Assembly (NCBI GenBank): GCA_045105235.1 | Contig: JBGCDH010000010.1 | Location: forward strand, 1-64,000 | Reading direction: 5' to 3' | Length of the DNA stretch: 64,000 nucleotides | DNA from: GCA-2684655 sp045105235 | GTDB taxonomy: Bacteria; Planctomycetota; UBA1135; UBA2386 | In this document: positions 21,619-31,267 of the stretch, piece after piece | Position numbering within the stretch: position 1 is the first letter of the stretch | Layout of the letters: the number at the start of each line of letters is the position of its first letter | Made by a program: the position numbers and the translations under genes | The notes under the pieces: model-generated | Databases searched by the model: none | What the model was told of the DNA's origin: nothing | The model's input: the letters and a program-made list of their open reading frames with translations, nothing else

Positions 21619-22821
21619 CTAGCGGTCGCTGCCCGAAGCAGACGGAACCGCATCGGCTGCGGATCGGTCGGCATCCGCAGCCGACGAAACCGAAGAGGGT
21701 GAGCCCGAAGAAGATGACCCCGGAATAGAAGCGGGTCCGCCGTCGTGCGGACGGCGATCTCGCCAGACATCGGCACGCTCTGCCTCAATGCGAGCAATCG
21801 TTCTCTGCTTACCACGGAAGAGCGCTGACCACTGATATCCCCGCAGAAACTTGCGGAACTGCAGGTCATCGTAGCGCGGCACGCGGCGAAACCACGAACT
21901 CAGATAGCCCCAACTCATCGCTGCGGAGCCCAGCAGGAACGGAGCTTGGAACACGCGTCGCACCGCGCTTGCACAGATGTAGGCAAGCGATGTGCCCATG
22001 AAGTGCTGGCCGGCACCGTGCCGGCGACGCCCACGCAGCACGTTCTTGTCGCTTGAGCCCATGGCACGCAGGTGCTCAAAGCGCAGCTGCTTGTCCCCCG
22101 AGCTTCGCGCGATCCAGCCGAGCATGCGGCAGCGGTGGCTGTCAATGCCGTCCCACATGACCTGGCGCACGAAGCCACCGATCTCGCGGAAGCAGTCGAC
22201 GCGATAGAACTTGGTCATGCCGACCGTGATCTCGTCGTCGCAGAACTCGTCGCGTTCGTCGCCGGCCTCGTCCAGATAGAAGGGCTTGCCGCTGAACGAG
22301 CCGAGCCGCGGCTCGTGGCGCATCGCGGTGATCAAGCGTTCGAAGTAGTCACGCGGCATGTCGAGGTCGAGGTCGAGCTTGCAGACAAACTCGAACTCGT
22401 CCATGTCCACCGCATCAAGCCCGTGGTAGAAGGCTTCGATTACGCCGGGGCCAACGCTGCGCTTGCCGCGATCCTCGCGGCGAATGACGCGGATGAACGG
22501 GAAGCGCTCGGCATATTCCGCCAAGATCCGCGGGGTGTCGTCGGTCGATCCATCGTCGACGATCACCCACAGCGCCGGGGGATGCGACTGCTGCGTGATC
22601 GCGTCGAGCGTGCGCCGCACGTAGTCCTGTTCGTCGCGGCAAGGCGAGACGACCAGCACGCGGCCGTGCCGCGCTTCGGATGCAGGCGCCAGCCCTCCCG
22701 CTGCGGCGGTTCTCGGAGCTACGGCGCCGCGACCTGCGCCTTCGGGGCCTTCTGCCGCCCGCCCGCTCGGAGCGCCGCCACCAGGATGTTCTGCCACCGG
22801 ACCCTTGCTGTTTCTATTCAC
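21619..22821 (-). CDS. family 2 glycosyltransferase with low-complexity tails
   Basis: A 400-residue protein starting with GTG at 22821. Residues 1-50 are Gly/Ala/Pro-rich. The GT2 domain begins at VLVVSPCRDEQDYVRRTLDAI (about 55) with WVIVDDGSTDDTPRILAEYA and CKLDLDLDMPRDYFERLI, which supplies the acidic metal-binding residues. A conserved GGFVRQVMWDGIDSHRCRML segment follows. The last 45 residues are Ser/Asp/Ala-rich and probably disordered. It is likely cytoplasmic, building the glycan handled by the adjacent ligase/polymerase gene 18 bases downstream. Confidence 0.82.
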   Translation of the reverse strand: MNRNSKGPVAEHPGGGAPSGRAAEGPEGAGRGAVAPRTAAAGGLAPASEARHGRVLVVSPCRDEQDYVRRTLDAITQQSHPPALWVIVDDGSTDDTPRILAEYAERFPFIRVIRREDRGKRSVGPGVIEAFYHGLDAVDMDEFEFVCKLDLDLDMPRDYFERLITAMRHEPRLGSFSGKPFYLDEAGDERDEFCDDEITVGMTKFYRVDCFREIGGFVRQVMWDGIDSHRCRMLGWIARSSGDKQLRFEHLRAMGSSDKNVLRGRRRHGAGQHFMGTSLAYICASAVRRVFQAPFLLGSAAMSWGYLSSWFRRVPRYDDLQFRKFLRGYQWSALFRGKQRTIARIEAERADVWRDRRPHDGGPASIPGSSSSGSPSSVSSAADADRSAADAVPSASGSDR

Positions 22822-22900
22822 GACGGGGATTCCTCGGTCATCGACAGATACCGACCGTCACCTGGTCCCACGTTGGTGCTACGCATCTGCGCTGTGCCTT

Positions 22901-22962
22901 TTTGTATTGCTGGCCTCTTGGTATTGCTGGGCCTCTTTGTATTGCTGGGCCTCTTTGTGTTG
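22901..22962. repeat. 18-bp tandem repeat, about 3.4 copies, intergenic
   Basis: The unit TTTGTATTGCTGGGCCTC occurs at 22901-22917 (one base short), 22918-22935 (one mismatch) and 22936-22953, then a partial copy to 22962. It lies in the 198-base gap between the WecG-like gene and the downstream GT2 gene. It is T-rich compared with its surroundings. There is no spacer structure and no hairpin, so it is neither a CRISPR array nor an obvious terminator. Confidence 0.9.
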
Positions 22963-23019
22963 TCGATCCGCGCTGCCCAACGCCGCAACCCGGATGATGC
23001 CCCATCTACCAATGCGCCA

Positions 23020-24009
23020 CTAGCTGCGAGCCGACGGGGCAAATCGACGCCACATCGAGCGCAGCATCAGGCGCGCCGCGAACGGCGTGCCGTGAAACAA
23101 GTAGCGACCCGCCAGGCGCCGCGGTTCCTGGACCAGGCGATGCAGCCATTCAAAGCCACAGCGCTGCATCCAGCCCGGCGCCCGATGCACCTCGCCGCAG
23201 ACGAACGAAAAGCTGATCCCTACACCGATCCACCACGCGTTCGGCAGCGCTTCGCGGATGCGATCGATGAAGAGCTCCTGCTTGGGAGAGCCAAGGGCAA
23301 CGTAGACAACGTCGGCACCGCTTTCGGCCAGCTCCTGGCGCAGCGCTTCCATCTGGGCCGGATCGCGGTCGAAGCCCACCGGTGGGCAACTCGTGCCGGC
23401 AATGCGAAGGCCCGGCTGCTCCTTCATCAGGACGTCGGCCGCGCTCTCCGCTGCACCGGGATTGCCCCCCAGAAGGAAGACGCTGTGGCCACGCTTTGCG
23501 GCAGCTTGCGACAGGCTGTTGATCAGGTCCGAGCCGGCGACGCGCTCGGGCAGCGGCGTCCCCTGCAGGCGGCTCGCCCAGACCAAAGGCATGCCGTCGG
23601 CAACCACAATCGACGTTCGGTTGTAGGCCTCGACGAACTCCTGCGAGGTGCGCAAGCGGCGCAGGTGGTCGATGTTTGCGGTCGCGATCCAGCCGCCGCG
23701 CCCTTCGTCCAGCTCCTGCATCACATGCTCGACGCACTCTTGCTGGCGAATCGCCTGGATGCTGATCCCGCCAATTTGCACATCACTGCGCTCGCCGACG
23801 GCCAGACTGCCAGCGCCGTTGCGACTCCCGATGTCGGAACTGCCGGAATCGGAACTGCCGGCTTCATTCCCGCCAGCAGCCGCAGCTTTCCCAGCCGCAG
23901 CCGCGCGGCTCGCCGTCTCGCTACCCTCGGCGCTCCTACCAGCAGCCCGTGGAGCGGCCTGGAACGAATTGTTCCCATTGTGGACGCGGTCTGGTCTGGC
24001 GAGGGCCAT
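23020..24009 (-). CDS. WecG/TagA/CpsF family glycosyltransferase
   Basis: A 329-residue protein. The first 75 residues are Ala/Gly/Ser-rich with no recognisable fold. From about 78 the WecG/TagA domain is clear: DVQIGGISIQAI, WIATANIDHLRRLRTSQEF, VVADGMPLVWASRLQGTPLP, ERVAGSDLI, ADVVYVALGSPKQELFIDRI and WWIGVGISFSFVCGEVHRAP. This family transfers N-acetylmannosamine(uronic acid)-type sugars to lipid-linked intermediates, so it may use a product of a pathway such as the one at 54.8-61.2 kb (inference). I chose the ATG at 24007-24009; a TTG start at 24030 is possible. It is the first gene of the minus-strand run that ends at the beta-helix lipoprotein. Confidence 0.85.
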   Translation of the reverse strand: MALARPDRVHNGNNSFQAAPRAAGRSAEGSETASRAAAAGKAAAAGGNEAGSSDSGSSDIGSRNGAGSLAVGERSDVQIGGISIQAIRQQECVEHVMQELDEGRGGWIATANIDHLRRLRTSQEFVEAYNRTSIVVADGMPLVWASRLQGTPLPERVAGSDLINSLSQAAAKRGHSVFLLGGNPGAAESAADVLMKEQPGLRIAGTSCPPVGFDRDPAQMEALRQELAESGADVVYVALGSPKQELFIDRIREALPNAWWIGVGISFSFVCGEVHRAPGWMQRCGFEWLHRLVQEPRRLAGRYLFHGTPFAARLMLRSMWRRFAPSARS

Positions 24010-24251
24010 AGCGAAGATATTTTGAAGCAATCACACCACACGAGATCCGTGCGGCGTAGGTGGTGGTCTGTATGGTGCAGCTAAGACTTGGCAGCAGCAA
24101 GCCCCCTCACGCCCCACTCGTATGGACAGGGCTATACTGGCGGGCGCAAACTTTCACCGCGCTGCACCTAACTCTAGCACGTACAGCAGGTCGGGTATCC
24201 GTTGTGGGCGGATAGAGTCTCAATACGAGCGCCGAGATGAGTGTCTAGAAT

Positions 24252-24782
24252 ATGGCCATTCACCGTTTTGTCCTGAATGGCGAGCCCGTGTCCGTCGACT
24301 GTGACGGCGATATGCCGCTCCTATGGGTGCTGCGCGACCTGCTGCAGCTGACGGGAACCAAATTCGGCTGCGGCAAGTCGCTTTGCGGCGCGTGCACGGT
24401 GCATGTCGACGGGGCCGCGACGCGAACGTGCATGCTGCCCATCGCTGCGATCGGCGCCGCGGGCAGCGAGGTCACCACGATTGAAGGCCTTCACCGCGGC
24501 GGCGATAGCGTCCAGCCGGCGAACCGACCAGCTGAACCTCTAGCTGGGCCTCCAGTTGGGCCTCCAGCCGGGCGGCACCCGGTGCAGCAAGCTTGGATCG
24601 ACGAAGCGGTGTCGCAGTGCGGCTACTGCCAGAGCGGTCAGATCATGGCGGCCGCAGCGCTGCTCGCAAACAACCCGAAGCCGACGGATCGCGACATCCA
24701 GACCGCCCTGCGCGGCAACCTGTGCCGGTGCGGCACCTACCAACGCATCCTTCGCGCCGTGCGCCGCGCGAGCGGACAATGA
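24252..24782 (+). CDS. 2Fe-2S subunit of a molybdenum hydroxylase (isoquinoline 1-oxidoreductase alpha type)
   Basis: A 176-residue small subunit of the xanthine dehydrogenase family that passes electrons from the molybdenum site. The N-terminal plant-ferredoxin-like domain has Cys40, Cys45, Cys48 and Cys60 (GCGKSLCGAC). The C-terminal helical domain has the second cluster motifs SQCGYCQSGQIM and GNLCRCGTYQRI. The two are separated by an unusual Pro/Ala/Gly-rich linker of about 30 residues (about 85-112, with LAGPPVGPPAG). The stop overlaps the ATG of the large subunit (ATGA), so the pair is translationally coupled. No FAD subunit is present, as in the isoquinoline/aldehyde oxidoreductase group. 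Confidence 0.9.
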   Translation: MAIHRFVLNGEPVSVDCDGDMPLLWVLRDLLQLTGTKFGCGKSLCGACTVHVDGAATRTCMLPIAAIGAAGSEVTTIEGLHRGGDSVQPANRPAEPLAGPPVGPPAGRHPVQQAWIDEAVSQCGYCQSGQIMAAAALLANNPKPTDRDIQTALRGNLCRCGTYQRILRAVRRASGQ

Positions 24783-27016
24783 GTCCCCCCCCGCGTGGTC
24801 TCGCCGCCGTCAGTCGCCGTCAGCTGCTGGCGGCTGGCATGGGCTCCGCCGCCGCGCTCGCCGTGGGCCTCTACGGCGGCTACCGGCTCGGCAAGCGGGC
24901 GGAGCGCCCGCGGCGGGTGCCCCCTCCCGATCGCCAACAGCCGCTCGCCCCCAACGCATTCGTCGCAATCGACGAACAGGGCGTGGTCACCATCTGGCTC
25001 GCGCAGGCCGAAGTGGGCCAGGGCGTGGCCACGTCGCTGCCGGTATCGATCGCAGACGAACTGGGCGCCGACGCCGCGCACGTCCGGCTCGTTCTGGCTC
25101 CCGCCCACGAGTCCTATGGCCGCCAGTTCACGGCCGTCAGCAGCAGCGTCAAAGACAACTGGGTTGCGCTGCGTCGCGCAGGTGCCGCCGTGCGCGAAAT
25201 GCTCGTCCGCGCCTTTGCCACGGCTCTCGATGCGCCGGTTGACGAATGCGTCACGCGCGCGGGCTACGCCGTCCACGAGCCAAGCGGTCGGCGCGCAGCC
25301 TTTGGCGTGCTGGTGCGAGCCGCATCCCGTTTGCCCGTTCCGCAGACGGCAGCGCTCAAACAGCCGGTGTCCTTTGACTACATCGGCAAAGCCATGCCGC
25401 GGCTCGACCACGCCGCCAAGGTCGACGGCACCGCGCGCTACGGGGTCGATGTGCGGCTACCCGGCATGGCGTTCGCTGTCGTCGCGCGCTGCGCCACGTA
25501 CGGAGGTCGCGCCGCGTCCTTTGACGACAGCAACGCGCGGCGGGTCGCGGGCGTGCTGGACGTGTTCCGTATCGATAGCGGCATCTGCGTGATCGCGACC
25601 TCTTCGTATGCAGCCATCAAAGGCCGCCAGGCGCTCGCGTGTGTTTGGGATCATGGCGGCAACCGCGACGGGAACAGCGAGCAGGTGCAGGAGCGCATGC
25701 GCAAGCAGCTGGCCGCAGCCGACGACCCTGGCAACCCTGACGACCCTGGCGCGACGGCCCGCCGAGATGGCCGTGGCCGCGATGCCTTGGCAGATGCACC
25801 GGCCAACAAGCCGGCTGGCGCGCGCGCACCGCGGCTGCTGCGCGCGGACTACGAGCTCCCCTACCTGGCCCACGCCACGCTCGAGCCCATGAACTGCACC
25901 GCAGACGTGCGTGCCGACGGCTGCACCATCCTGGTGCCGACGCAGGTGCCGCAAAACGTGCGCAACGAAAGCGCCGCACTGCTGGGCATGAAGCCCGAAC
26001 AAGTCGTCGTGCAGCCCACTTGGATCGGCGGTGCGTTTGGCCGCCGCGTGCACCAGGACTTCGTGCACGAAGCGCTGTGGGCATCGCGCCAGGCCAAGCG
26101 ACCCGTGCAGGTGCTGTGGACGCGCGAAGACGACTTCGCCCACGACCACTATCGACCGTGCTCGCGGCACCGTTTGGCGGCGACGCTCGACGGCGACGGC
26201 CTGCCGACCGCGTGGCACCACCGCATTGCCGCGCCTTCGATCCTGGCGCAGGATCCGAACTTTGCCGAGCCCGTCGACCCCATCGCCGTGGAGGGTGCCG
26301 ACACGATGCCCTATGGCATTCCGCACGTGCAGGTCGATCTGCACAAGATCGACGCACCGTTCCCGCTGGGCTTTTGGCGCTCTGTCGGGCACTCGTACAA
26401 CGCCGTCGCGGTCGAGTGCTTCGTCGACGAGCTGGCCGCAGCCGCCGGCCGCGATCCGGCCGAGTACCGGCTCACGCTGCTGCAACGAGCCGGGGCCGAT
26501 CGGCATGCCGCGGTGCTGCGCCGCGTCCTCGCGGAAGCAGGCGATGCGCCGGCGGCGGCACGACAAGGTCCGACAAACGGCACGCAGAGCGGGCGCGGCT
26601 ACGCCGTGCATGCGTCCTTCGGCAGCTTCGTCGCCATGTCTGTCGACGTCACGCTGGCGCAGCCGGATGCGCGCCCCCGCGTCGATCGCGTGCACGCAGC
26701 TGTTGACTGCGGCTACGCGGTGCATCCGGATGGCGTCATGGCGCAGATCGAGGGCGCCGTTGCCTTCGCGCTCAGCGCCGTTTTCTACGGAGACGTTCGC
26801 TTTGAACAGGGCCAGGCCCAGGCCCACAACTTCGACGACCAGCCGCTGCTCCGCATCGACGATATGCCCGAGGTGCACGTGCATCTGATCTCCCCAGAAA
26901 CGCCGCCCGCAGAGCTTGGCGGTGTCGGCGAGATCGGTGTACCGCCGGTAGCGCCGGCCGTACTGAACGCGCTGCACGCAGCAACGGGTCAGCGGCGCCG
27001 CGCGCTGCCGCTCTAG
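24779..27016 (+). CDS. molybdopterin-binding large subunit (isoquinoline 1-oxidoreductase beta type), Tat-exported
   Basis: The 745-residue catalytic subunit has an N-terminal twin-arginine-like signal (SRRQLLAAGMGSAAALAVGL; Arg13-Arg14), pointing to export of the folded heterodimer. Family landmarks include DEQGVVTIWLAQAEVGQGVAT near residue 62, WIGGAFGRRVHQDF, GFWRSVGHSYNAVAVECFVDE and the molybdenum-site loop GGVGEIGVPPVAPAV with catalytic Glu718. Substrates of relatives are N-heterocycles or aldehydes; the real one is unknown. An inserted Asn/Pro/Asp-rich loop lies around 315-345. The start is set by the four-base overlap with the 2Fe-2S gene. Confidence 0.9.
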   Translation: MSPPPRGLAAVSRRQLLAAGMGSAAALAVGLYGGYRLGKRAERPRRVPPPDRQQPLAPNAFVAIDEQGVVTIWLAQAEVGQGVATSLPVSIADELGADAAHVRLVLAPAHESYGRQFTAVSSSVKDNWVALRRAGAAVREMLVRAFATALDAPVDECVTRAGYAVHEPSGRRAAFGVLVRAASRLPVPQTAALKQPVSFDYIGKAMPRLDHAAKVDGTARYGVDVRLPGMAFAVVARCATYGGRAASFDDSNARRVAGVLDVFRIDSGICVIATSSYAAIKGRQALACVWDHGGNRDGNSEQVQERMRKQLAAADDPGNPDDPGATARRDGRGRDALADAPANKPAGARAPRLLRADYELPYLAHATLEPMNCTADVRADGCTILVPTQVPQNVRNESAALLGMKPEQVVVQPTWIGGAFGRRVHQDFVHEALWASRQAKRPVQVLWTREDDFAHDHYRPCSRHRLAATLDGDGLPTAWHHRIAAPSILAQDPNFAEPVDPIAVEGADTMPYGIPHVQVDLHKIDAPFPLGFWRSVGHSYNAVAVECFVDELAAAAGRDPAEYRLTLLQRAGADRHAAVLRRVLAEAGDAPAAARQGPTNGTQSGRGYAVHASFGSFVAMSVDVTLAQPDARPRVDRVHAAVDCGYAVHPDGVMAQIEGAVAFALSAVFYGDVRFEQGQAQAHNFDDQPLLRIDDMPEVHVHLISPETPPAELGGVGEIGVPPVAPAVLNALHAATGQRRRALPL

Positions 27017-27138
27017 TCGCGGAACGCCGGTGCGAGAGCCCGCACGGATCCGGGAAAAGGCCCTGTCCAGGCGTTGTAACGAGTCCGCCTACGGCTGGCT
27101 GCGTTGCGGGCAAAAGGCATGATCAGAGCACGTTTCCG

Positions 27139-30100
27139 ATGAAGACCCGAACCCTGTCGTTATCCCTTCCCGCGTTGCTGGCGCTCTCGCTTGCCGCCCA
27201 GGAGCGCACCATCCGGTTGCCGCGCAACCCGCAGATCTCGCCCGACGGCCAGCAGGTCGCGTTTGCCTGGCGCGGCGACCTGTGGATTGCTTCGTGCAAT
27301 GGCCCCGCGGCCAAAACCGGCCCAGCCAGCGCCTCGCGCGCCCGCCGCCTGACCACGCACCCTGCCGACGACAGCTCGCCGTTTTGGCACCCCGATCAGA
27401 AGACCCTCGCCTTCGTCAGCCAGCGCGACGGCGGCAGCCAGATCTGGACCGTGCCCACGGCAGGCGGAACGCCCACCCAGATCACGCAGGACTCGCATCG
27501 CAAGCAGCTGCTCGGCTACGGCCGTCCAGGCGGCGGGGAACTGCAGCTGCTCGTCGGCATCTCGACCGACCGCAGTTTCCACTACTCCGAGTCGACCCGT
27601 CTCTACGCCGTCGACCCAACCGGCGAGCAGCCCAAGCGCATGCTGCTCGACGTCGGCCTGCGCGAGGCGGCCCTGTCTCCCGACGGCAAGCACCTGCTGT
27701 TTGTCCGCGGCCGCCCCATGTGGTCGCGGAAGGGCTACAGCGGCTCGCAGGCAGCGCAGCTTTGGCATGCCGACATGACCAGCGACAAGGTGCAGCTGAC
27801 GCGACTCGACCGCGATCGGCCCGACTTCCAAAACGTTGCCGAGCACTGGCCGATCTGGTCGCCGGACAACGACCAGAGCTACTACTTCGTCAGCGATCCG
27901 GACGGCACCGCCAACGTCTACCGCCGCCAGTTGGGCGCCAGCGAGGCGCAGCAGATCACCGATGTCGGCCAAGCGGACCGCAGCGACGACGGCGTGGCCT
28001 TTCCAAGCATGTCCCGCGACGGCAAACGCATGCTGCTGCGGCGCCGCTTCGACCTCTTGCTCGTGGACACCGCCAGCGGCAAGACGCAGCCGATCGCGCT
28101 TGCGGCGAGCGGCGACGATCATTCCGTTCGCTACGAACGGCGCACCATCAGCGCGGCCACCGACGTGGCCTTTGCCAGCGACGGCAAGCAGATGGCGTTT
28201 GTGGCCGGTGAGGACATCTGGGTCATGGACCGCGTGCTCAAAGAGCCGCGCCGCGTCACCAACACGCCGCACGCCGAAACCTCGCCATGCTTTAGCGCCG
28301 ATGGCAGCAAGCTCTTCTACGTCAGCGACGCCGCCGGCGAAGCCGACATCTGGTCGGCAAGCCACGGGCGCGACGACGGCATCTGGTGGCTTGCCGACGA
28401 CTTTGCGCACCAGCAGGTCACCGACGACCGCGACGTCGAAGGCCGCCTCATACCGAGCCCGAAGGGTGGCCATATCGCCTACCTCAAGGGCACCGATATC
28501 TTCGTCATGGACGACGATGGCAGCGACCATCGTCGGATCGTCGATCTATGGTCGCGGCCGGACGTCTCGTGGTCGCCCGACGGCGCCTGGCTGGCCTACG
28601 CCACACAGGACTCCGACTACAACTCTGACGTGTTTGTGGTGCCGCTCGACGGCACGCGCGAGCCGTTCAACATCTCACGCCACCCCGACTACGACGGCTC
28701 CCCCGCCTGGTCCGGTGACGGCAAGCGACTGGCGTTTGTAAGCCGTCGCGACGGCGAAGAAAGCGACATCTACTACGTCAACCTCAGCCGTGACGTCGAA
28801 GAGCAGACATCCCGCGACCGCAAGCTGGAAGAAGCCATCGCGGCGATGAAGAAGGGCAAGAAGGCCAACAAGAGTGGCGGCGGCCCGGGCAAGAGCAAGG
28901 CCGTCGCCGAGGCCGCCGCCAAGAAGAGCGGCAAAGAGAGCAGCACGGCAGATGCCGCCAACAAGGTCACCATCGACTTTGACGGCATCGCCGACCGCCG
29001 CCACCGCATCTCGATCCGCGACAGCCGCGAGGGCTCGCTGATCTGGTCACCCGACGGCAACAAGCTGCTGTTCACGGCGACCGTCGACGCGAAGCGCGGG
29101 CTGTTTGCCGTCGACTTCCCCAAGCTCGGCAAGCCGAAGCGCGTGGCGGACGCCGCGCTGCAGAGTGCGCAGTGGCTGCGCGGCAGCAACGAGATCGTCG
29201 GCCGCCAAGGCGGCACGCCGGCCGTGCTCAAGGGCGGCAGCAAGCTCGAGACGTTTGCATTCTCGGTGCGGCAGACGCGCGACTGGTCGGCCGTGCGCCA
29301 GATCAGCTTTGACCAAGGCTGGCGCGCCATGCGCGACCGCTTCTATGACCCGGCGATGAACAACCGCGACTGGCAGGCTATCCGGCGCAAGTATCGTCCG
29401 GTGGCGGCACAGTGCCTCGGCGCGCGCGAGTTCTCGGAGCTGATGAACATGATGCTCGGCGAACTCAACGCATCGCACATGGGCCATCGCGGCGGCCGCG
29501 ACGCCCTGCCGCGGATCGAGCGCGATAGCGCCTGGACACCGCGCACGATGCACCTCGGCCTGCGCTTCGCCAACCGGCGCGGCAAGCAGGGCCTGGTTGT
29601 CACCAGCGTGATCCCCAACGGCCCTTGCGCGGCATCGCGCAGCCGCGTCGAAGCAGGCGAAACCGTGCTCGCTGTCGACGGCACGAGCATCACGGCGAAC
29701 GTCGATCTGGACACTCTGCTGACCATGCCGGAAGCACGCGACGTCGAGCTGCGCGTCCTCGGCGCCGACGGCGCCGAGCGCTCGGTGACCGTGCGCCCCG
29801 TCGCGTCCGTTGCCGGCCTGCTCTACGACGAATGGGTCGAGCAGAACCGCCGCAAGGTCGACGAGCAGTCCGGCGGCAAGCTTGGCTACCTGCACATCCG
29901 CGGCATGAACATGTCGAGCTTCCGGCAGATGGAGGAGGACCTCTACCACGCCGGCGCCGGCAAGGACGGCTTGATCGTCGACGTGCGCTTCAACGGCGGC
30001 GGCAGCACGACCGACCACGTGCTGACGGCGCTGACGCAACCCGTGCACGCGATCACCAAGTCGCGCGGCAGCGGCGAAGGCTACCCGCAGGATCGCAAGA

Positions 30101-30525
30101 TCTACGCATCGTGGTCCAAGCCGATCGTGCTGATGTGCAACGAGCACTCGTTCTCGAACGCCGAGATCCTCGCCCACGCGATCAAACAGCTGGGCCGCGG
30201 GCGCGTCGTCGGGATGCGCACGGCCGGCGGCGTGATCTCGACCGGCGGCGTGAGCCTGCTGGACCAGAGCACGGTCCGCATGCCGATGCGCGGCTGGTAT
30301 CTCGCCGCAACCGGCGAGGACATGGAGCTCAACGGCTGCTTGCCCGATCTTTCGATGTGGAACGATCCGATGGGCAGCGACCGTCAGCTCGCGCAAGCCG
30401 TGACGGCGCTCGCCGAAGATGTCGACAAGCTCGAGCGGCAGGGCCGCGTGCAGATCGTGCCGGCGGCGACCAAACGTCGACAGACGCGCGCTGCCGATGC
30501 GGCCGCCAACGGCGGCGGCCGCTAG
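27139..30525 (+). CDS. tricorn protease homologue, secreted
   Basis: The 1,128-residue protein has a signal peptide (LSLSLPALLALSLAAQ). Two beta-propellers follow (about 30-340 and 340-700; repeated SPDGK-type WD/PD40 strands such as ISPDGQQVAFAWRGDLWI), then a PDZ domain (about 805-880) and a C-terminal S41-like serine protease core. Catalytic residues expected from tricorn are visible: His in LNASHMGHRG (about 780), nucleophile Ser in EHSFSNAEI (about 1006) and the late Glu in ATGEDMELNG. A lysine/alanine-rich insert at about 568-612 (KKGKKANKSGGGPGKSK) interrupts the second propeller. It probably degrades peptides in the periplasm. It starts 122 bases after the molybdenum hydroxylase pair. 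Confidence 0.92.
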   Translation: MKTRTLSLSLPALLALSLAAQERTIRLPRNPQISPDGQQVAFAWRGDLWIASCNGPAAKTGPASASRARRLTTHPADDSSPFWHPDQKTLAFVSQRDGGSQIWTVPTAGGTPTQITQDSHRKQLLGYGRPGGGELQLLVGISTDRSFHYSESTRLYAVDPTGEQPKRMLLDVGLREAALSPDGKHLLFVRGRPMWSRKGYSGSQAAQLWHADMTSDKVQLTRLDRDRPDFQNVAEHWPIWSPDNDQSYYFVSDPDGTANVYRRQLGASEAQQITDVGQADRSDDGVAFPSMSRDGKRMLLRRRFDLLLVDTASGKTQPIALAASGDDHSVRYERRTISAATDVAFASDGKQMAFVAGEDIWVMDRVLKEPRRVTNTPHAETSPCFSADGSKLFYVSDAAGEADIWSASHGRDDGIWWLADDFAHQQVTDDRDVEGRLIPSPKGGHIAYLKGTDIFVMDDDGSDHRRIVDLWSRPDVSWSPDGAWLAYATQDSDYNSDVFVVPLDGTREPFNISRHPDYDGSPAWSGDGKRLAFVSRRDGEESDIYYVNLSRDVEEQTSRDRKLEEAIAAMKKGKKANKSGGGPGKSKAVAEAAAKKSGKESSTADAANKVTIDFDGIADRRHRISIRDSREGSLIWSPDGNKLLFTATVDAKRGLFAVDFPKLGKPKRVADAALQSAQWLRGSNEIVGRQGGTPAVLKGGSKLETFAFSVRQTRDWSAVRQISFDQGWRAMRDRFYDPAMNNRDWQAIRRKYRPVAAQCLGAREFSELMNMMLGELNASHMGHRGGRDALPRIERDSAWTPRTMHLGLRFANRRGKQGLVVTSVIPNGPCAASRSRVEAGETVLAVDGTSITANVDLDTLLTMPEARDVELRVLGADGAERSVTVRPVASVAGLLYDEWVEQNRRKVDEQSGGKLGYLHIRGMNMSSFRQMEEDLYHAGAGKDGLIVDVRFNGGGSTTDHVLTALTQPVHAITKSRGSGEGYPQDRKIYASWSKPIVLMCNEHSFSNAEILAHAIKQLGRGRVVGMRTAGGVISTGGVSLLDQSTVRMPMRGWYLAATGEDMELNGCLPDLSMWNDPMGSDRQLAQAVTALAEDVDKLERQGRVQIVPAATKRRQTRAADAAANGGGR

Positions 30526-30598
30526 CCGCGCCGCGTTCACCTCCGTCCGAGTTGCACCAGATCAAGATGCCGGCATACGGCGGATTGGCTCCATCCGA

Positions 30599-31147
30599 TC
30601 AACCCGGTTGGGCGCCGGACCTCGAAGTCGAAACCGCAGGCGCTTGGCTGCTCGCAGCAGGCGTAGCGGCACGAAGATCGCCGACAATGCTGTCGAGACG
30701 ATCCCGACTAAGTCGTCCATCAAGCCAAGCTGCCTTCGCCTGCACGCACGCCTCATAGGCAACGCGATCCGCGTCCAAGCCTGGTTCTTCGCGCGGATCG
30801 GATGAAGTCATGATCGCGACCGTCGCACAGCTCGCGGCGCGCGTTGCCGCCGCGGCACGATCCAGAATCTGCCATCCCAGCCCCAGCAGAACGATGGCGA
30901 GGGCGCTGTATGCGATGCCCCGGTGCGCTTCAACGAGATCAAAAATCGAACCCGAGTTCGACGATCCGCCAGGGTCCTGCGAACCCGCCAAGGAACCGCA
31001 GATTGCGAACAGGGCGCCAGCAACCACCAGCAGCCAACCGAGTATCGAAAAGACGAACGACAGCGCCTGCGCACGCTCCGCAAGATGGCTCGCGTAGCGA
31101 TGGCCCTCGCCTTCGGCGTAGGCAGCTGGATGTGGAATGATCGACAT
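30599..31147 (-). CDS. small two-helix membrane protein, unknown function
   Basis: The 182-residue protein has two hydrophobic helices: about residues 28-50 (ALSFVFSILGWLLVVAGALFAI) and 76-92 (GIAYSALAIVLLGLGWQIL). A cytoplasmic-looking C-terminal part contains regular Asp/Arg/Ala-rich helices (YEACVQAKAAWLDGRLSRDRLD). The ATG at 31145-31147 gives a sensible N-terminus. I recognise no family. It is divergent from the TGA-containing thioredoxin-fold gene and convergent with the tricorn gene. Confidence 0.6.
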   Translation of the reverse strand: MSIIPHPAAYAEGEGHRYASHLAERAQALSFVFSILGWLLVVAGALFAICGSLAGSQDPGGSSNSGSIFDLVEAHRGIAYSALAIVLLGLGWQILDRAAAATRAASCATVAIMTSSDPREEPGLDADRVAYEACVQAKAAWLDGRLSRDRLDSIVGDLRAATPAASSQAPAVSTSRSGAQPG

Positions 31148-31188
31148 GGGCAGAATGGATCGGGCTCGCCGTTCACCAGCACACGCGG

Positions 31189-31224
31189 CGGCGGCGGCAG
31201 CGGCGGCGGCAGCGGCGGCGGCAG
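31189..31224. repeat. 12-bp tandem repeat (CGGCGGCGGCAG)x3
   Basis: Three perfect copies of a GC-rich dodecamer lie in the 120-base divergent interval upstream of the thioredoxin-fold gene, preceded by further CGG units. It is not inside either assigned gene. It may affect promoter geometry, or it may be simple slippage. Confidence 0.85.
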
Positions 31225-31267
31225 ATGATTGTGCCCAGCAGTATCACGTCCCGTAAGGTGGCGCGCC

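Noticed and set aside
22901..22962. Possible CRISPR array
   Set aside because: Units are only 18 bp, directly abutting with no spacers, and no cas genes are present.
22818..23042. Minus-strand open frame encoding repeated NTKRPS units
   Set aside because: It is only the translation of the 18-bp intergenic repeat; there is no ribosome-binding site or recognisable domain.
24132..24138. TATACT box as a promoter for the molybdenum hydroxylase pair
   Set aside because: No -35 box at proper spacing, and more than 100 bases from the start; not distinguishable from chance.
27028..27046. Hairpin GTGCG/CGCAC as a terminator after the molybdenum hydroxylase
   Set aside because: Short stem with no T-tract, so it is not convincing as an intrinsic terminator.
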